Assembly (NCBI RefSeq): GCF_019264345.1
Contig: NZ_JAHVAO010000001.1
Coordinates: forward strand, 2,046,001 to 2,110,000
DNA from: Marinobacter arenosus
Lineage (GTDB): Bacteria; Pseudomonadota; Gammaproteobacteria; Pseudomonadales; Oleiphilaceae
Reading direction: 5' to 3'
DNA length: 64,000 bases
In this document: positions 27,767 through 37,182 of the stretch, piece by piece
How the letters are laid out: every line of letters begins with the position of its first letter
How positions within the stretch are numbered: the first letter of the stretch is position 1
The notes under the pieces: generated by a model
Told to the model about the DNA's origin: nothing
What the model saw: the letters and a program-made list of their open reading frames with translations, nothing else
The model's database searches: none
Translations under genes and position numbers: made by a program

Positions 27767-28885
27767 TCAGGATCCCAGCAGGGATTCAGGGTCGGTGTAT
27801 GGATGCCCGGTGGCCTCTGCCACTTCCCTGTACGTCACCTTGCCATTGGCCACATTCAGTCCGGCCATCAGGTGCGGGTCTTCCTTCATGGCCCGGATCG
27901 GCCCTTTGTTGGCAAGCGCGGCAACGAAGGGCAGCGTCACGTTGTTAAGCGCCAGCGTCGACGTGCGCGCCACGGCACCGGGCATATTGGCCACGCAGTA
28001 ATGTACCACACCATCGACAATGTACGTGGGGTCATCGTGCGTGGTCGGTTTCGAGGTTTCTGCACAGCCACCCTGGTCAATGGCAACGTCCACCAGCACA
28101 CTGCCCTCCGCCATCCGGGAAATCATATCGCGGGTAATCAACTTGGGTGCGGATGCCCCCGGAATCAGAACGCTGCCCACCACCAGATCCGACTCCACCA
28201 CCGCCTGATCCAGGGTATGGCCGGTGGAAAACAGCGTGGTAATGCGGTTACCGTACAGGTGATCGAGGCTGCGCAGAACGTCCATGCTACGATCCAGCAC
28301 AGTCACCTGGGCTCCCATGCCAATCGCCATGGCCACGGCGTTCTGCCCCACCACGCCTCCGCCGACCACGGTAACCCGGGCAGGGCTGACGCCGGGCACG
28401 CCTCCCAGAAGCACCCCGCGACCACCCACCGATTTCTCCAGGCAGTGAGCCCCGGCCTGAATCGACATTCGCCCGGCCACTTCGGACATGGGCGCGAGCA
28501 GGGGTAGGCGGCCGTGGCTGTCGGTCACCGTCTCATAGGCTATGCAGGTGGCACCGGATGCCACCAGGTCATCAGTCTGGGCCTGGTCCGGCGCCAGGTG
28601 AAGGTAGGTGAACAGCGTATGATCCCGGGTCAGCAGTGCCCGTTCCTCCCGTTGAGGCTCCTTGACCTTGACGATCAGCGTCGCCTCCGAAAAAACACTC
28701 CGGGCGTCTGGCAGAATCTGCGCACCCGCGTGCCGGTAATCGTCATCGCCGAACCCGATGGCAGCGCCGGCCTGCGACTCTACAAAAACCTCGTGGCCAT
28801 GACCACAGAGTTCGTGGACCGCAGCGGGCGTCATCCCCACCCGGTATTCGTGGTTCTTGATCTCCCTGGGTACGCCAATTTTCAT
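27767..28885 (-). CDS. ald: Alanine dehydrogenase
   Basis: NAD-dependent interconversion of L-alanine with pyruvate plus ammonia. The N-terminal [23 protein letters not shown] and [10 protein letters not shown] are typical, and the NAD-binding loop [28 protein letters not shown] is complete. The active-site His/Lys region (FTYLHLAPD) and the conserved [19 protein letters not shown] segment are present. The 372-aa length is standard. Transcription probably starts in the 118-bp gap shared with the divergent hydrolase gene at 29004. Confidence 0.95.
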   Translation of the reverse strand: MKIGVPREIKNHEYRVGMTPAAVHELCGHGHEVFVESQAGAAIGFGDDDYRHAGAQILPDARSVFSEATLIVKVKEPQREERALLTRDHTLFTYLHLAPDQAQTDDLVASGATCIAYETVTDSHGRLPLLAPMSEVAGRMSIQAGAHCLEKSVGGRGVLLGGVPGVSPARVTVVGGGVVGQNAVAMAIGMGAQVTVLDRSMDVLRSLDHLYGNRITTLFSTGHTLDQAVVESDLVVGSVLIPGASAPKLITRDMISRMAEGSVLVDVAIDQGGCAETSKPTTHDDPTYIVDGVVHYCVANMPGAVARTSTLALNNVTLPFVAALANKGPIRAMKEDPHLMAGLNVANGKVTYREVAEATGHPYTDPESLLGS

Positions 28886-29003
28886 TCAAAACCTCCCGGG
28901 TTCGGCACCATGTCCGCCAATTCGTGTGTCTGTGTCTGAAGTGTAGTAAAAAGGTGATTGTCCGACCGAAGCAATTGAATGCATCTGAAGGAGCAGTCCC
29001 CTC

Positions 29004-29807
29004 ATGGCTACATTGAAGACAGTCACATCAGTCGCCGCACTTTCATTCTCCCTGGCAACCACGCAGGTGATGGCAGAAATGCAGACCGAAACCATTGAAT
29101 ACAAGATCGACGATCAGACGTTCACCGGCTACATGGCCTGGGACGATGAACTGGAAGGCAAGCGTCCCGGCGTGCTTGTGGTTCATGAATGGTGGGGCCA
29201 CAACGACTTTGCCCGTGAGCAGGCAGAGAAACTGGCGGCCTCAGGCTACACGGCGTTTGCCCTGGACATGTACGGCAGCGGCAAGCTTGCCGAGCACCCG
29301 GATACCGCCCAGAAGTTCATGCAGGAGGCAACCCAGGACATCGAGCAGGTCAAGGCCCGGTTCCTGAAAGCCAAGTCCCTGCTGGCCGAGCATGAGAGTG
29401 TGGACAGCAGCCGCATTGCCGCCCAGGGCTACTGCTTCGGCGGAGCGGTGGTTTTGAACATGGCCCGACTGGGCGTTGATCTGGACGGCGTCGTCAGCTT
29501 CCACGGGGCCCTGGGCAGCCCACTTAAGGCGGAACCCGGCATGGTTAAGGCCCGGGTCCAGGTGTACACGGGCGGAGCGGACAAAATGGTTCCCTCCGAG
29601 CAGGTCGCTGGCCTTGTGCAGGAAATGCAGAATGCCGGTGTCGACCTGACGCTGGTCAGCTTCCCTGGAGTCCTGCATTCGTTCACCAACCCCGGCGCTG
29701 ACAAGTTTGCCGAAGAATTCGGCATGCCGGTGGGATACAACGAGGATGCCGCCACCCGCTCCTGGCAGGGGACCATGCGGTTCTACGAAGAGATCTTCGC
29801 CCAATAA
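29004..29807 (+). CDS. Exported dienelactone hydrolase family protein
   Basis: An alpha/beta hydrolase of 267 aa with an apparent signal peptide (VAALSFSLATTQVMAEM), which would place it in the periplasm, unlike the cytoplasmic dienelactone hydrolases of aromatic catabolism. The Cys nucleophile is in QGYCFGGAVVL, the Asp in VYTGGADKMVP and the His in PGVLHSFTNPGADKF. LVVHEWWGHNDFAREQAEKLA is the oxyanion and family signature. No aromatic-ring cleavage genes are nearby, so the substrate is unknown; a general esterase role is possible. Confidence 0.88.
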   Translation: MATLKTVTSVAALSFSLATTQVMAEMQTETIEYKIDDQTFTGYMAWDDELEGKRPGVLVVHEWWGHNDFAREQAEKLAASGYTAFALDMYGSGKLAEHPDTAQKFMQEATQDIEQVKARFLKAKSLLAEHESVDSSRIAAQGYCFGGAVVLNMARLGVDLDGVVSFHGALGSPLKAEPGMVKARVQVYTGGADKMVPSEQVAGLVQEMQNAGVDLTLVSFPGVLHSFTNPGADKFAEEFGMPVGYNEDAATRSWQGTMRFYEEIFAQ

Positions 29808-29830
29808 CACACCTGCGCCTTCAGGCGTGG

Positions 29831-29852
29831 CCCGCTTCCAACCGGAAGCGGG
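29831..29852. terminator. Hairpin between convergent genes
   Basis: CCCGCTTCC, AACC, GGAAGCGGG forms a perfect 9-bp stem directly adjoining the plsC stop codon (29853) and 24 bp after the hydrolase stop. No T-run is present on either strand, so termination would be inefficient or the hairpin may protect 3' ends. Confidence 0.5.
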
Positions 29853-30551
29853 TCAGTTCAGGGCTGATTCGATGGTGCCCCGGACGCCAGTCATCAGAGA
29901 TTCGACCGACCGGTCGCGAGTGGCGACCGGTGGGTGGATGACGATCTCGATCCGACCGGGCGAGAAAGCCGCCTGCCCCTTGGGCAGCCGGTCATGGGAG
30001 CCCCGGATGGTGACCGGCAGAATAGGCAGCTGGCCATCTCTGGCAATGACGAAGCCGCCTTTCTTGAAGGGCAGCAGGTTGCCATCCCACGACCGCGTGC
30101 CTTCCGGGAAAATCAGAATTCCGGTGCCTTCCGGTAGTTGCGCCACCCCCCGCTTGATGCTTTCCAGCGCATCGCTGCCCCGGGAGCGATCGATGAACAG
30201 GTTGCGGGACGTCTCCAGCGCCAGCCCGAATAACGGCACCTTGCGCAATTCCTTCTTGATGACCCAGCGATATTGCAGCCCCAGCGCCAAAACCAGCGCT
30301 GGTGGATCGAAGTAGGAGGCATGGTTGCTCAGAATGACGTAACGCTGGCCGGGCTGGATATGCTCCCTGCCCCGGACCACCAGGCGAATGCCGCAGAGTT
30401 TCAGAATCGCCCAGGCGAATATCTGGGTGCCGTTAAAGGCGGCATCACCGCGCTTGCCCAACAGGGCCGCCACGACGATCGGCAAAAACAGGATAAGCGT
30501 GAGAACGGTGGCCCAGAAAAGAATCCAGATGGCCTTCAAGGTCTTGAGCAT
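29853..30551 (-). CDS. 1-acyl-sn-glycerol-3-phosphate acyltransferase family protein
   Basis: Adds an acyl chain to lysophosphatidate, giving phosphatidate, at the inner membrane. One N-terminal hydrophobic region (IWILFWATVLTLILFLPIVVAALL) anchors it. The NHASYFD (HX4D catalytic) motif, the FPEGTRSWDG substrate motif, NLFIDRSRGSD and the LPVTIRGSHDRLP block are all in place. At 232 aa it matches PlsC, but paralogues are common in these bacteria, so I do not assign the symbol. It stands alone between two convergent or unrelated genes. Confidence 0.88.
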   Translation of the reverse strand: MLKTLKAIWILFWATVLTLILFLPIVVAALLGKRGDAAFNGTQIFAWAILKLCGIRLVVRGREHIQPGQRYVILSNHASYFDPPALVLALGLQYRWVIKKELRKVPLFGLALETSRNLFIDRSRGSDALESIKRGVAQLPEGTGILIFPEGTRSWDGNLLPFKKGGFVIARDGQLPILPVTIRGSHDRLPKGQAAFSPGRIEIVIHPPVATRDRSVESLMTGVRGTIESALN

Positions 30552-30663
30552 GAACGGGTCCTGACTGTCTCGACTTCCATTTTAACGAGCAACAGGGGCA
30601 TAAAGATTACACACCAGGAAGAAAATCACAAAGCATGCAACCTCGTCCGGGGACCAGACACAA

Positions 30664-30691
30664 AAAAAGGCAGCCGAAGCTGCCTTTTTCA
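30664..30691 (-). terminator. Intrinsic terminator of the cold-shock gene
   Basis: GGCAGC, CGAA, GCTGCC (30669-30684) with an A-run on one side and a T-run on the other is a textbook bidirectional terminator with a stable CGAA tetraloop. It lies 28 bp beyond the csp stop codon. Confidence 0.85.
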
Positions 30692-30718
30692 ACGTTTGTC
30701 GCTTAATCCATCAGGGGA

Positions 30719-30925
30719 TTAAAGAGCAACAACGTTCTCCGCCTGGGGACCTTTCTGGCCCTGGGTAACGGTGAACTCGACCTGCTGGCCTTCTGCCAGA
30801 GTCTTGAAACCGCTGCCCTGAATAGCGCTGTAGTGAACGAATACGTCCGGGCCGCCTTCACGAGTGATAAAGCCAAAGCCTTTTGCTTCGTTGAAGAACT
30901 TAACAGTACCGGTAGTAGTAGACAT
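30719..30925 (-). CDS. CspA-family cold-shock protein
   Basis: A 68-aa single-stranded nucleic-acid-binding protein. The RNP1 and RNP2 motifs KGFGFIT and DVFVHYSAI are intact within the five-strand OB fold, and the opening [16 protein letters not shown] is the family signature. I chose the ATG at 30923-30925, since the longer frame would add seven residues not seen in the family. It has a dedicated terminator and about 260 bp upstream before crcB, enough for a long 5' leader as in cspA genes, but I cannot identify a cold-box. Confidence 0.93.
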   Translation of the reverse strand: MSTTTGTVKFFNEAKGFGFITREGGPDVFVHYSAIQGSGFKTLAEGQQVEFTVTQGQKGPQAENVVAL

Positions 30926-31184
30926 ACTTAAACTTCCTGAAATCAATCATTTAATCTGCCGCCTCACACCTTCATGGTGCGGGCTGGCGTTTACGGAAAT
31001 ACAGAACTCGCGGAATCAAAAACAGGACGGTCACTACTAACTGCGGAGGTACGTCTTATTGATGAAATGCTTTACTGAATCTTTCCTACGAAAGTCACTC
31101 TACTCCTGAATTTCAGAATTGCCAAGTGGATTTTCAATAATTTAAGTAGGTAGTCTTACCCACTCTTGAGCGCCGGAAAGCGGC
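30926..31184. other. Upstream region of the cold-shock gene
   Basis: This 259-bp gap is AT-richer than its surroundings and probably encodes a long 5' leader for the csp gene. The stretch has two short pairing elements (CACCTTCATGGTG near 30967) but no defined riboswitch or small coding frame that I can support. Confidence 0.4.
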
Positions 31185-31565
31185 CTAGCCGCGGACTAAT
31201 CCAAAGGTATAAATGCCGAATGCAGTCATCAACAGAGACCCGACAACGTGGGCCAGAATACCGGTAACGGCCATGGCCCATTTGCCTTCCTGGATGGCTG
31301 CAAACATTTCCAGTGAGAACGTGGAAAAGGTGGTGAGTGCACCGCAAAGGCCGGTGATGGCAAACAGGCGCCATTCCGGTGCCAGCGAGCTGCCGTGGCT
31401 GAAATAGCCGATGAGCAGGCCAATCAGCCAGCCGCCGCTCAGGTTGGCCACCAGGGTGCCGTAGGGAACGGCGTGGTAGGTGCTGTTGAGCCAGAGTCCC
31501 AGGGCCCAACGAAGATTGGCGCCAATGACGGCTCCGGCGCTTACTGCCAGTACTGAAAGCCACAT
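31185..31565 (-). CDS. crcB: Fluoride ion channel CrcB/Fluc
   Basis: Small four-helix membrane protein that dimerises into a fluoride exporter. The family signatures are GAVIGANLRWALG near the N-terminus, GTLVANLSGGWLIGLLIGYF, and GLCGALTTFSTFSLEM, which contains the channel's Thr-Phe-Ser-Thr-Phe stretch. The ATG at 31563-31565 (MWLSVLAV) follows GGGAGAG and gives 126 aa, normal for the family. I looked for a fluoride riboswitch upstream and did not find its conserved sequence. Confidence 0.92.
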   Translation of the reverse strand: MWLSVLAVSAGAVIGANLRWALGLWLNSTYHAVPYGTLVANLSGGWLIGLLIGYFSHGSSLAPEWRLFAITGLCGALTTFSTFSLEMFAAIQEGKWAMAVTGILAHVVGSLLMTAFGIYTFGLVRG

Positions 31566-31679
31566 CCGGTCTGACTCTCCCGATTCTGCTGAACGTGCCC
31601 CGCACCGATTCGGCACGGGTTCTCCGAGTATGCCGTTAATGCGCTATCAAGTTAAGGCTTTATAACCAGACACGAAAAA

Positions 31680-31703
31680 GGGGTGCCAAACCGGCACCCC
31701 TTT
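31680..31703 (-). terminator. Intrinsic terminator of fadE
   Basis: GGGGTGCC, five-base loop, GGCACCCC (31680-31700) with an A-run on its 5' side gives, on the reverse strand, an 8-bp stem followed by TTTTT. It lies 27 bp past the fadE stop. Confidence 0.88.
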
Positions 31704-31727
31704 GCATTCGAATACGAAAGCCCCCGG

Positions 31728-34178
31728 TCAGGCCGGGTTATGGTCGATGACCGTATCCTTTTGGCGAGCGAATTCATCGAACGGGAAGTCGTCTACCGTG
31801 AGCATTTCCAGCACCACGGTTTCATACTGCCGCATGAAGTCCGCCTCTTCCTTGGTGTAGATCCCGGCTTCCAGCGCCGCTTCGAAGCGCTCTTCCGGAT
31901 GCAGGGCGGTCATCGGCAGCTCGCCCTTGGCGTAGGCCTTGTTGACCTTGCGGTAAAGCTGCTCGGCCTTGTCGTAATCCTTCAGCAGGCCGTTGTATCG
32001 GGCCAGCGGATTCTCCACCGTGCCTTCGCCATCGGTCGTCCATACCCCGGAAATCAGCTTGTTGCGGATCGGGGTGTCCGTGGAAATGGCGCGAGCCAGT
32101 GTCCGGGACAAATCGTCGTGGGGAGCATCCCACCGGCGACCCAGCGGCATGGTAATGGCACGCAGGGCCATGGCCACTACCCTGTTTGGCAGGTTCTGGA
32201 GGAACTCGTCCAGAGCGTTTTCGGTACGGTACAGCAACAGCCCCAGGCTGTATTCCATGACCTCTCTCTCGCCTTCCACCGGCTGACTCTCGTGCCAGTT
32301 CTTCAGCACCATGGACGCCAGGTACAGATTGGAGAGCATGTCGCCCAGACGGGCCGATATCAGCTCACGCATTTTCAGCTCGCTGCCCAGCGTGGTCATG
32401 GCGGCATCCGAACAGAGTCCGAAGGCGGCACTGAAGCGGGCCACTGCCTGCGCATACCGGCGGCTGGCGCTATCGAATGGAACATCGGCGCGGCCCAGCC
32501 CCAGGGCTTGGGTGAAGGCCCGGGCGGCATTGCCGAAGATCAGGCCGGCGTGCCCGAAGAAGGCCTCATCGAAGGCCTTGATATCGTCATTATCCTTCGC
32601 CGCCAGCTCTTTCAGGACGTAAGGATGACAGCGAATGGCGCCCTGACCGAAGATCATCAGGCTGCGGGTCATGATGTTGGCACCTTCCACCGTGATGGAC
32701 ACCGCGGCGCCACTGAAACCAATGCCCAGGTAGTTACGCGGGCCAAGGGTTACGGTCTTGCCGCCATGCACATCCATCGCGTCGGTGAGCACACCGCGCT
32801 GGAATTCGGTGAGATGGTACTTGAGGATGGCCGACGGTACCGCCGGCTTCTCGCCCCGGTCGATCATGTTCGCGGTGTGATTGACCGCCGATTGGGCGAT
32901 GTAAGTCTTGCCCACGATTCGGGCCAGCGGTTCCTGCACACCCTCCATGTCCGCCACCGGCGTATTGAACTGGCGGCGCACCCGGGTGAACCCACCCGCG
33001 GTGCCAGCGGCATAGGCCGCGGCACCGGCAGCGCCCGATGGCAGCGTGATGCAACGCCCGACCGAGAGACACTCAACCAGCATGCGCCAGCCCTGTCCGG
33101 CCATTTCCTGACCACCGATGATGTAATCCAGCGGGATGAACACGTTTTTGCCCTTGATCGGCCCGTTCAGGAACGGCGTGCCAATCGGACAATGGCGGCG
33201 ACCGATTTCCATACCCTTGGTGTCACGGGGAATCAGGGCGCAGGTGATGCCGTAGTCTTTCTCGTCCCCCAGCAGGCCGTCGGGGTCGAACATACGGAAG
33301 GCCAGGCCGACCACGGTGGCAATCGGCGCCAGCGTGATCCAGCGCTTCTCGAAGTTGAGCTCAATGCCCACCACTTCCTTACCATCAATCTTGCGCTTGC
33401 AGACGATGCCGGTATCCGGGAGCGAGGTGGCGTCTGAGCCGGCCCGCGGACCGGTCAGGCCGAAACAGGGAATTTCGCGGCCGTCGGCCAGACGGGGCAG
33501 GTAATGCTTCTTCTGTTCCTCGGTACCGTATTTGACCAGCAGCTCGCCCGGACCGAGGGAATTCGGCACCCCGACCGAGACCATCAGCATCTCGTTGGCG
33601 GCCAGTTTCTGCAGCACTGCGGTCTGGGCCTTGGCGGAAAACTCCAGACCACCGTATTCCTTCGGGATGATCATGCCGAAGAAACCTTCTTTCTTCAGGA
33701 AATCCCAGAGTTCCTTGGGCAGGTCTGCGCGCTCGACGGCGAGATCCCAGGCGTTGCACATGGCGATGGCCTGGGTGCACTGATTGTCCACAAACGCCTG
33801 CTCTTCCTCAGTCAGGCCGGTATGGCGGTTGATCAGCAGGTTGTGCCAGTCCGGCTGGCCGGTGAACAACTCGCCGTCCCAACCGACGGTGCCGGCCTCA
33901 AGGGCGACCTTTTCCGTATCGGAAACCTTGGGCGCCACTTTCTTGAAGGTGGCGAAAATTTTCGGTGTCAGCCAACTCTGGCGGAAACCGGGCAAGCCCG
34001 CGGCGGCAGTGACACCGGCACCGACAAACAGAATCAGGGCGAGCCATCCGGAGGCAAAGATCAGGGACACCAGACCGACCCCAGCCATCACGCCAATTGC
34101 CGGCATGGCGCCGGATTCACGACGCATTACGGTCAACAGGCCGGCCAGCGCCACAATAAACAAAATGAAGGTCATCAT
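31728..34178 (-). CDS. fadE: Acyl-CoA dehydrogenase, long FadE type
   Basis: First step of fatty-acid beta-oxidation: acyl-CoA to trans-2-enoyl-CoA with FAD. At 816 aa it matches the long gammaproteobacterial FadE. Two N-terminal hydrophobic segments (about 1-55) suggest membrane attachment. The dehydrogenase core carries EYGGLEFSAKAQT, FGLTGPRAGSDATSLPDTG, and the C-terminal GPRNYLGIGFSGAAVSITVEGAN region. The start is ATGATG; either may be used. It has its own terminator and is the main beta-oxidation gene in this window. Confidence 0.95.
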   Translation of the reverse strand: MMTFILFIVALAGLLTVMRRESGAMPAIGVMAGVGLVSLIFASGWLALILFVGAGVTAAAGLPGFRQSWLTPKIFATFKKVAPKVSDTEKVALEAGTVGWDGELFTGQPDWHNLLINRHTGLTEEEQAFVDNQCTQAIAMCNAWDLAVERADLPKELWDFLKKEGFFGMIIPKEYGGLEFSAKAQTAVLQKLAANEMLMVSVGVPNSLGPGELLVKYGTEEQKKHYLPRLADGREIPCFGLTGPRAGSDATSLPDTGIVCKRKIDGKEVVGIELNFEKRWITLAPIATVVGLAFRMFDPDGLLGDEKDYGITCALIPRDTKGMEIGRRHCPIGTPFLNGPIKGKNVFIPLDYIIGGQEMAGQGWRMLVECLSVGRCITLPSGAAGAAAYAAGTAGGFTRVRRQFNTPVADMEGVQEPLARIVGKTYIAQSAVNHTANMIDRGEKPAVPSAILKYHLTEFQRGVLTDAMDVHGGKTVTLGPRNYLGIGFSGAAVSITVEGANIMTRSLMIFGQGAIRCHPYVLKELAAKDNDDIKAFDEAFFGHAGLIFGNAARAFTQALGLGRADVPFDSASRRYAQAVARFSAAFGLCSDAAMTTLGSELKMRELISARLGDMLSNLYLASMVLKNWHESQPVEGEREVMEYSLGLLLYRTENALDEFLQNLPNRVVAMALRAITMPLGRRWDAPHDDLSRTLARAISTDTPIRNKLISGVWTTDGEGTVENPLARYNGLLKDYDKAEQLYRKVNKAYAKGELPMTALHPEERFEAALEAGIYTKEEADFMRQYETVVLEMLTVDDFPFDEFARQKDTVIDHNPA

Positions 34179-34303
34179 AGGTTCTCTCAGTCATCCATGG
34201 TTCGGAAAGTTCTTAGACTAAAGTAGGTACGCCCACAGTACCGCATCAGATGAGAGCATAACAGCGCTCACCGTTGACTCAGTAATCCTGTTCACACCCC
34301 GAC

Positions 34304-37165
34304 TTACGCGGTGACAATCACACGGATTCCCTCCAACGCCAGGGTGGCCCGGCCGATGGCCTCACGGGCCGATGCCAACTGACCTCGGAAAAAATCAATC
34401 TCTTCCTCACGGATCGCCGGATTCACCTGCTGCAGTGCCTCCAGCCGGCGGATTTCCGGCCCGAAGCTGGCCTCCAGCTGATCCAGCGCCTTCTGTTTCA
34501 TGGGCTCCAGATGGGGCTCGGACAGGCGTTCGGCATGATCGACCATGGTCTCCACCTGGGGTCGTATCTGGGGCACGACGGCCTGGGCCGTCTTGCGGCG
34601 AATATTCGAACACAGGTCGTTCAGCCGGTCATGGGGTAACGCCGCCGACAACTCCTTGCCATTGACGTCCACCAGCAGGCGCAGGGGCGACACTGCCAGG
34701 TAGCGGGTTAACTGCAGGGATTCCGGCGCCGGACAGTGGACGGTAAACAGGGCTTCCATCAGGAGCGTTCCGGCCGGCAAAGCCTTGACCGACAGACTGG
34801 CAAGGGCGGCCTTGCCCAAGCCTGAGCTGGTGACCGAATCCATCACCCCGGTCACCATCGGATGCTCCCAACTCATGAACGCCAGGTCTTCCCGCTCCAG
34901 CGCCTGCTGCCGGCTCCAGGTCACAGTCACACCGTCTTCCGGCAATTCAGCCACGTGACCGGCATGGTAATGCTCGCCGGGACGCAATACGTCGGAATGA
35001 TCGCTGTGGTCTTCCACATCCACACCGAGAATGTCGAAGGCCTCAATCATGTAGTCGCGAACCTGGGCCGAACTCTCTTCCGCTTCGATATCAACGATGA
35101 GCCGATCGGCCACATCCCGGCGGCAGGAGTTCCGTTCGATCAGGGCGTCGCGACCATTGTGAAGCAGGGTCCGCAGTCGGTTTGCTTCGTCTGCGGACTC
35201 GGCAACCAGGGACTCCAGTGCGTCCGCGCTGCCCCCGATGGCTTGCAGCCATTGGTCCTGGACCTTGTCCTGAACGGCAACACCGACGGCACAACTCTCG
35301 GCGAAGGCATTCAGGCCATCCTGGAACCAGCGATACTGGACTTCCTGGGCGGTGCCCTGCAGGTAGGGGATGTGAACATCGATGGCCTCGGTCTGGCCAA
35401 TTCGGTCCAGGCGCCCGATGCGCTGTTCCAGCAGATCCGGGTTGCCCGGCAGGTCAAACAGCACCAGGTGGTGGGCAAACTGGAAGTTTCGCCCCTCGCT
35501 GCCGATTTCCGAGCAGATCAGCGCCTGCGCACCCTGCTCGCTGTCGGCAAAATAGGCGGCCGCGCGATCACGCTCCACAAGGTTGAGGTGTTCGTGGAAC
35601 GCGGCACTGCGGATCCCCGCCCGCAGCTGCAGGTAATGTTCCAGTGCCATCGCAGTATCCGCGCGGGCACAGATCACCACCACCTTGGCCGGACGCAGGC
35701 TGACCAGCTTTTTCTCCAGCCAGGCAACTCGGGGGTCTTCCGCCAGCCACTGTTCTTCCGGCACCGACTGTTCTGGCGACAAGCCGTCGAGGCCCCAGGC
35801 AGTGTCGTCGTACATGGCCGGACAGGGCATGGCTTCCGGCAGCGGTCGCCGTTCCGGGAACCCGGCGATCGCAGCCCGGGTATTGCGGAACAGCACCCGG
35901 CCAGTGCCATGGCGGTCCAGCAACGCATCGATAATGGCCTGATGCGGGTCCTCACCCGCCAGCAACTGGTCCAGTTCCTCACCGAGCCAGTTCTGGAGCG
36001 CTTCGCGATCCTCGCCGGCGATCTCCGAGGGCTCGGCTTCCAGACGCCGCACGACTTTGTTGATGGCTTCGTAGTCCAGCTCTTCCTTCCTGAAGGTCTC
36101 CAGGTCGTGAAAACGCGCCGGATCGAGAAGCCGGAGGCGGGCAAAGTGACTGGCCACGCCCACCTGTTCCGGGGTCGCGGTCAGCAACAGCAAACCACGG
36201 CTGGCCGCCGACAATGCCTCGACGATGCGGTACTCGGTACTGGCCGCTTCGGGACTCCAGGCCAGGTGATGAGCCTCGTCCACGATCATCAGGTCCCAAC
36301 CTGCGGCCAGGGCATCCTTCTGGGCCTGTTCGCTGCTCGCCAGGTAATCCAGGCTGCACAGTACCAACTGTTCTGTTTCGAACGGATTGACGGCGTCGTC
36401 ATCACCAAAGATGTGGTTGACCAGCGAATCCACATCGTCTTCGTCTTCTTTCAGCGCGTCGTAACGTCCCTGATCAATGATGGAAAAGCGCAGATTGAAG
36501 CGCCGGAGCATCTCCACGAGCCATTGGTGCATCAGGGAGTCCGGCACCACGATCAGAGCCCGCTTGGCTCGGCCGGTATGCAGCTGGTAGTGAAGAATCA
36601 GACCCGCCTCAATGGTCTTGCCCAGCCCCACTTCGTCCGCCAGCAGAACCCGGGGCGCGTGCCGTTTGGCCACTTCGTGGGCAATGTAAATCTGGTGCGG
36701 CAGGTGCTGGGTTCGAGCGCCAATCAGACCCTGCGCCGGAGACGCCCGCAACCGGTCCATATGCTGCAGGGTGGCCACCCGCAGGCGGAAGGCGCCGTTG
36801 CGGTCAAACTGGCCGGCAAAAAGGCGCTGGTGCGGCGCCGAGAAGTTCACCGAACTGCTAAGCTTCACTTCGGAAATCTGGTGAATGTTCTCGCCGTCGT
36901 CGGCGTGGTACATCAATACGCCGCCAACGTCCTCAACCGCCCGAACCACATAGTGTTCGCCGTCAAAGGTCTGGATCGCCTCCCCGAGCTGGTAAATGAT
37001 CCGCGACAGTGGTGCATTGTCGATGGCGTAGGTGCGCTCCTCGTCGGCCGCCGGAAACCCCAGTGTTACCCGACGGCCGGAGATATCCGTAACAATCCCC
37101 AGGCCCAGGGCAGTATCACTGTGGCTGACCCAACGTTGACCAATGACAAAATCCGACGTATCCAA
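34304..37165 (-). CDS. rapA: RNA polymerase-associated helicase RapA (HepA)
   Basis: SWI/SNF2-family ATPase that recycles RNA polymerase after transcription. Two N-terminal Tudor-like domains (GQRWVSHSDTALGLG onward) precede helicase motifs I (ADEVGLGKTIEAGLI), II (DEAHHLAW), III (LLLTATPEQ), V (SEIGSEGRNFQFAHHLVLFD) and VI (LEQRIGRLDRIGQT). The 953-aa length is typical (968 in E. coli). No ATG lies near the expected N-terminus; a TTG at 37163-37165, with GGAGG four bases upstream, gives the best start. It precedes cysZ in order but is transcribed after it on the same strand, 17 bp apart. Confidence 0.94.
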   Translation of the reverse strand: MDTSDFVIGQRWVSHSDTALGLGIVTDISGRRVTLGFPAADEERTYAIDNAPLSRIIYQLGEAIQTFDGEHYVVRAVEDVGGVLMYHADDGENIHQISEVKLSSSVNFSAPHQRLFAGQFDRNGAFRLRVATLQHMDRLRASPAQGLIGARTQHLPHQIYIAHEVAKRHAPRVLLADEVGLGKTIEAGLILHYQLHTGRAKRALIVVPDSLMHQWLVEMLRRFNLRFSIIDQGRYDALKEDEDDVDSLVNHIFGDDDAVNPFETEQLVLCSLDYLASSEQAQKDALAAGWDLMIVDEAHHLAWSPEAASTEYRIVEALSAASRGLLLLTATPEQVGVASHFARLRLLDPARFHDLETFRKEELDYEAINKVVRRLEAEPSEIAGEDREALQNWLGEELDQLLAGEDPHQAIIDALLDRHGTGRVLFRNTRAAIAGFPERRPLPEAMPCPAMYDDTAWGLDGLSPEQSVPEEQWLAEDPRVAWLEKKLVSLRPAKVVVICARADTAMALEHYLQLRAGIRSAAFHEHLNLVERDRAAAYFADSEQGAQALICSEIGSEGRNFQFAHHLVLFDLPGNPDLLEQRIGRLDRIGQTEAIDVHIPYLQGTAQEVQYRWFQDGLNAFAESCAVGVAVQDKVQDQWLQAIGGSADALESLVAESADEANRLRTLLHNGRDALIERNSCRRDVADRLIVDIEAEESSAQVRDYMIEAFDILGVDVEDHSDHSDVLRPGEHYHAGHVAELPEDGVTVTWSRQQALEREDLAFMSWEHPMVTGVMDSVTSSGLGKAALASLSVKALPAGTLLMEALFTVHCPAPESLQLTRYLAVSPLRLLVDVNGKELSAALPHDRLNDLCSNIRRKTAQAVVPQIRPQVETMVDHAERLSEPHLEPMKQKALDQLEASFGPEIRRLEALQQVNPAIREEEIDFFRGQLASAREAIGRATLALEGIRVIVTA

Positions 37166-37182
37166 GAAACCTCCAAACAGAA

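Noticed and set aside
31566..31679. Fluoride riboswitch upstream of crcB
   Set aside because: The conserved pseudoknot sequence of the crcB motif is not present; only an ordinary GTGCC/GGCAC hairpin is seen.
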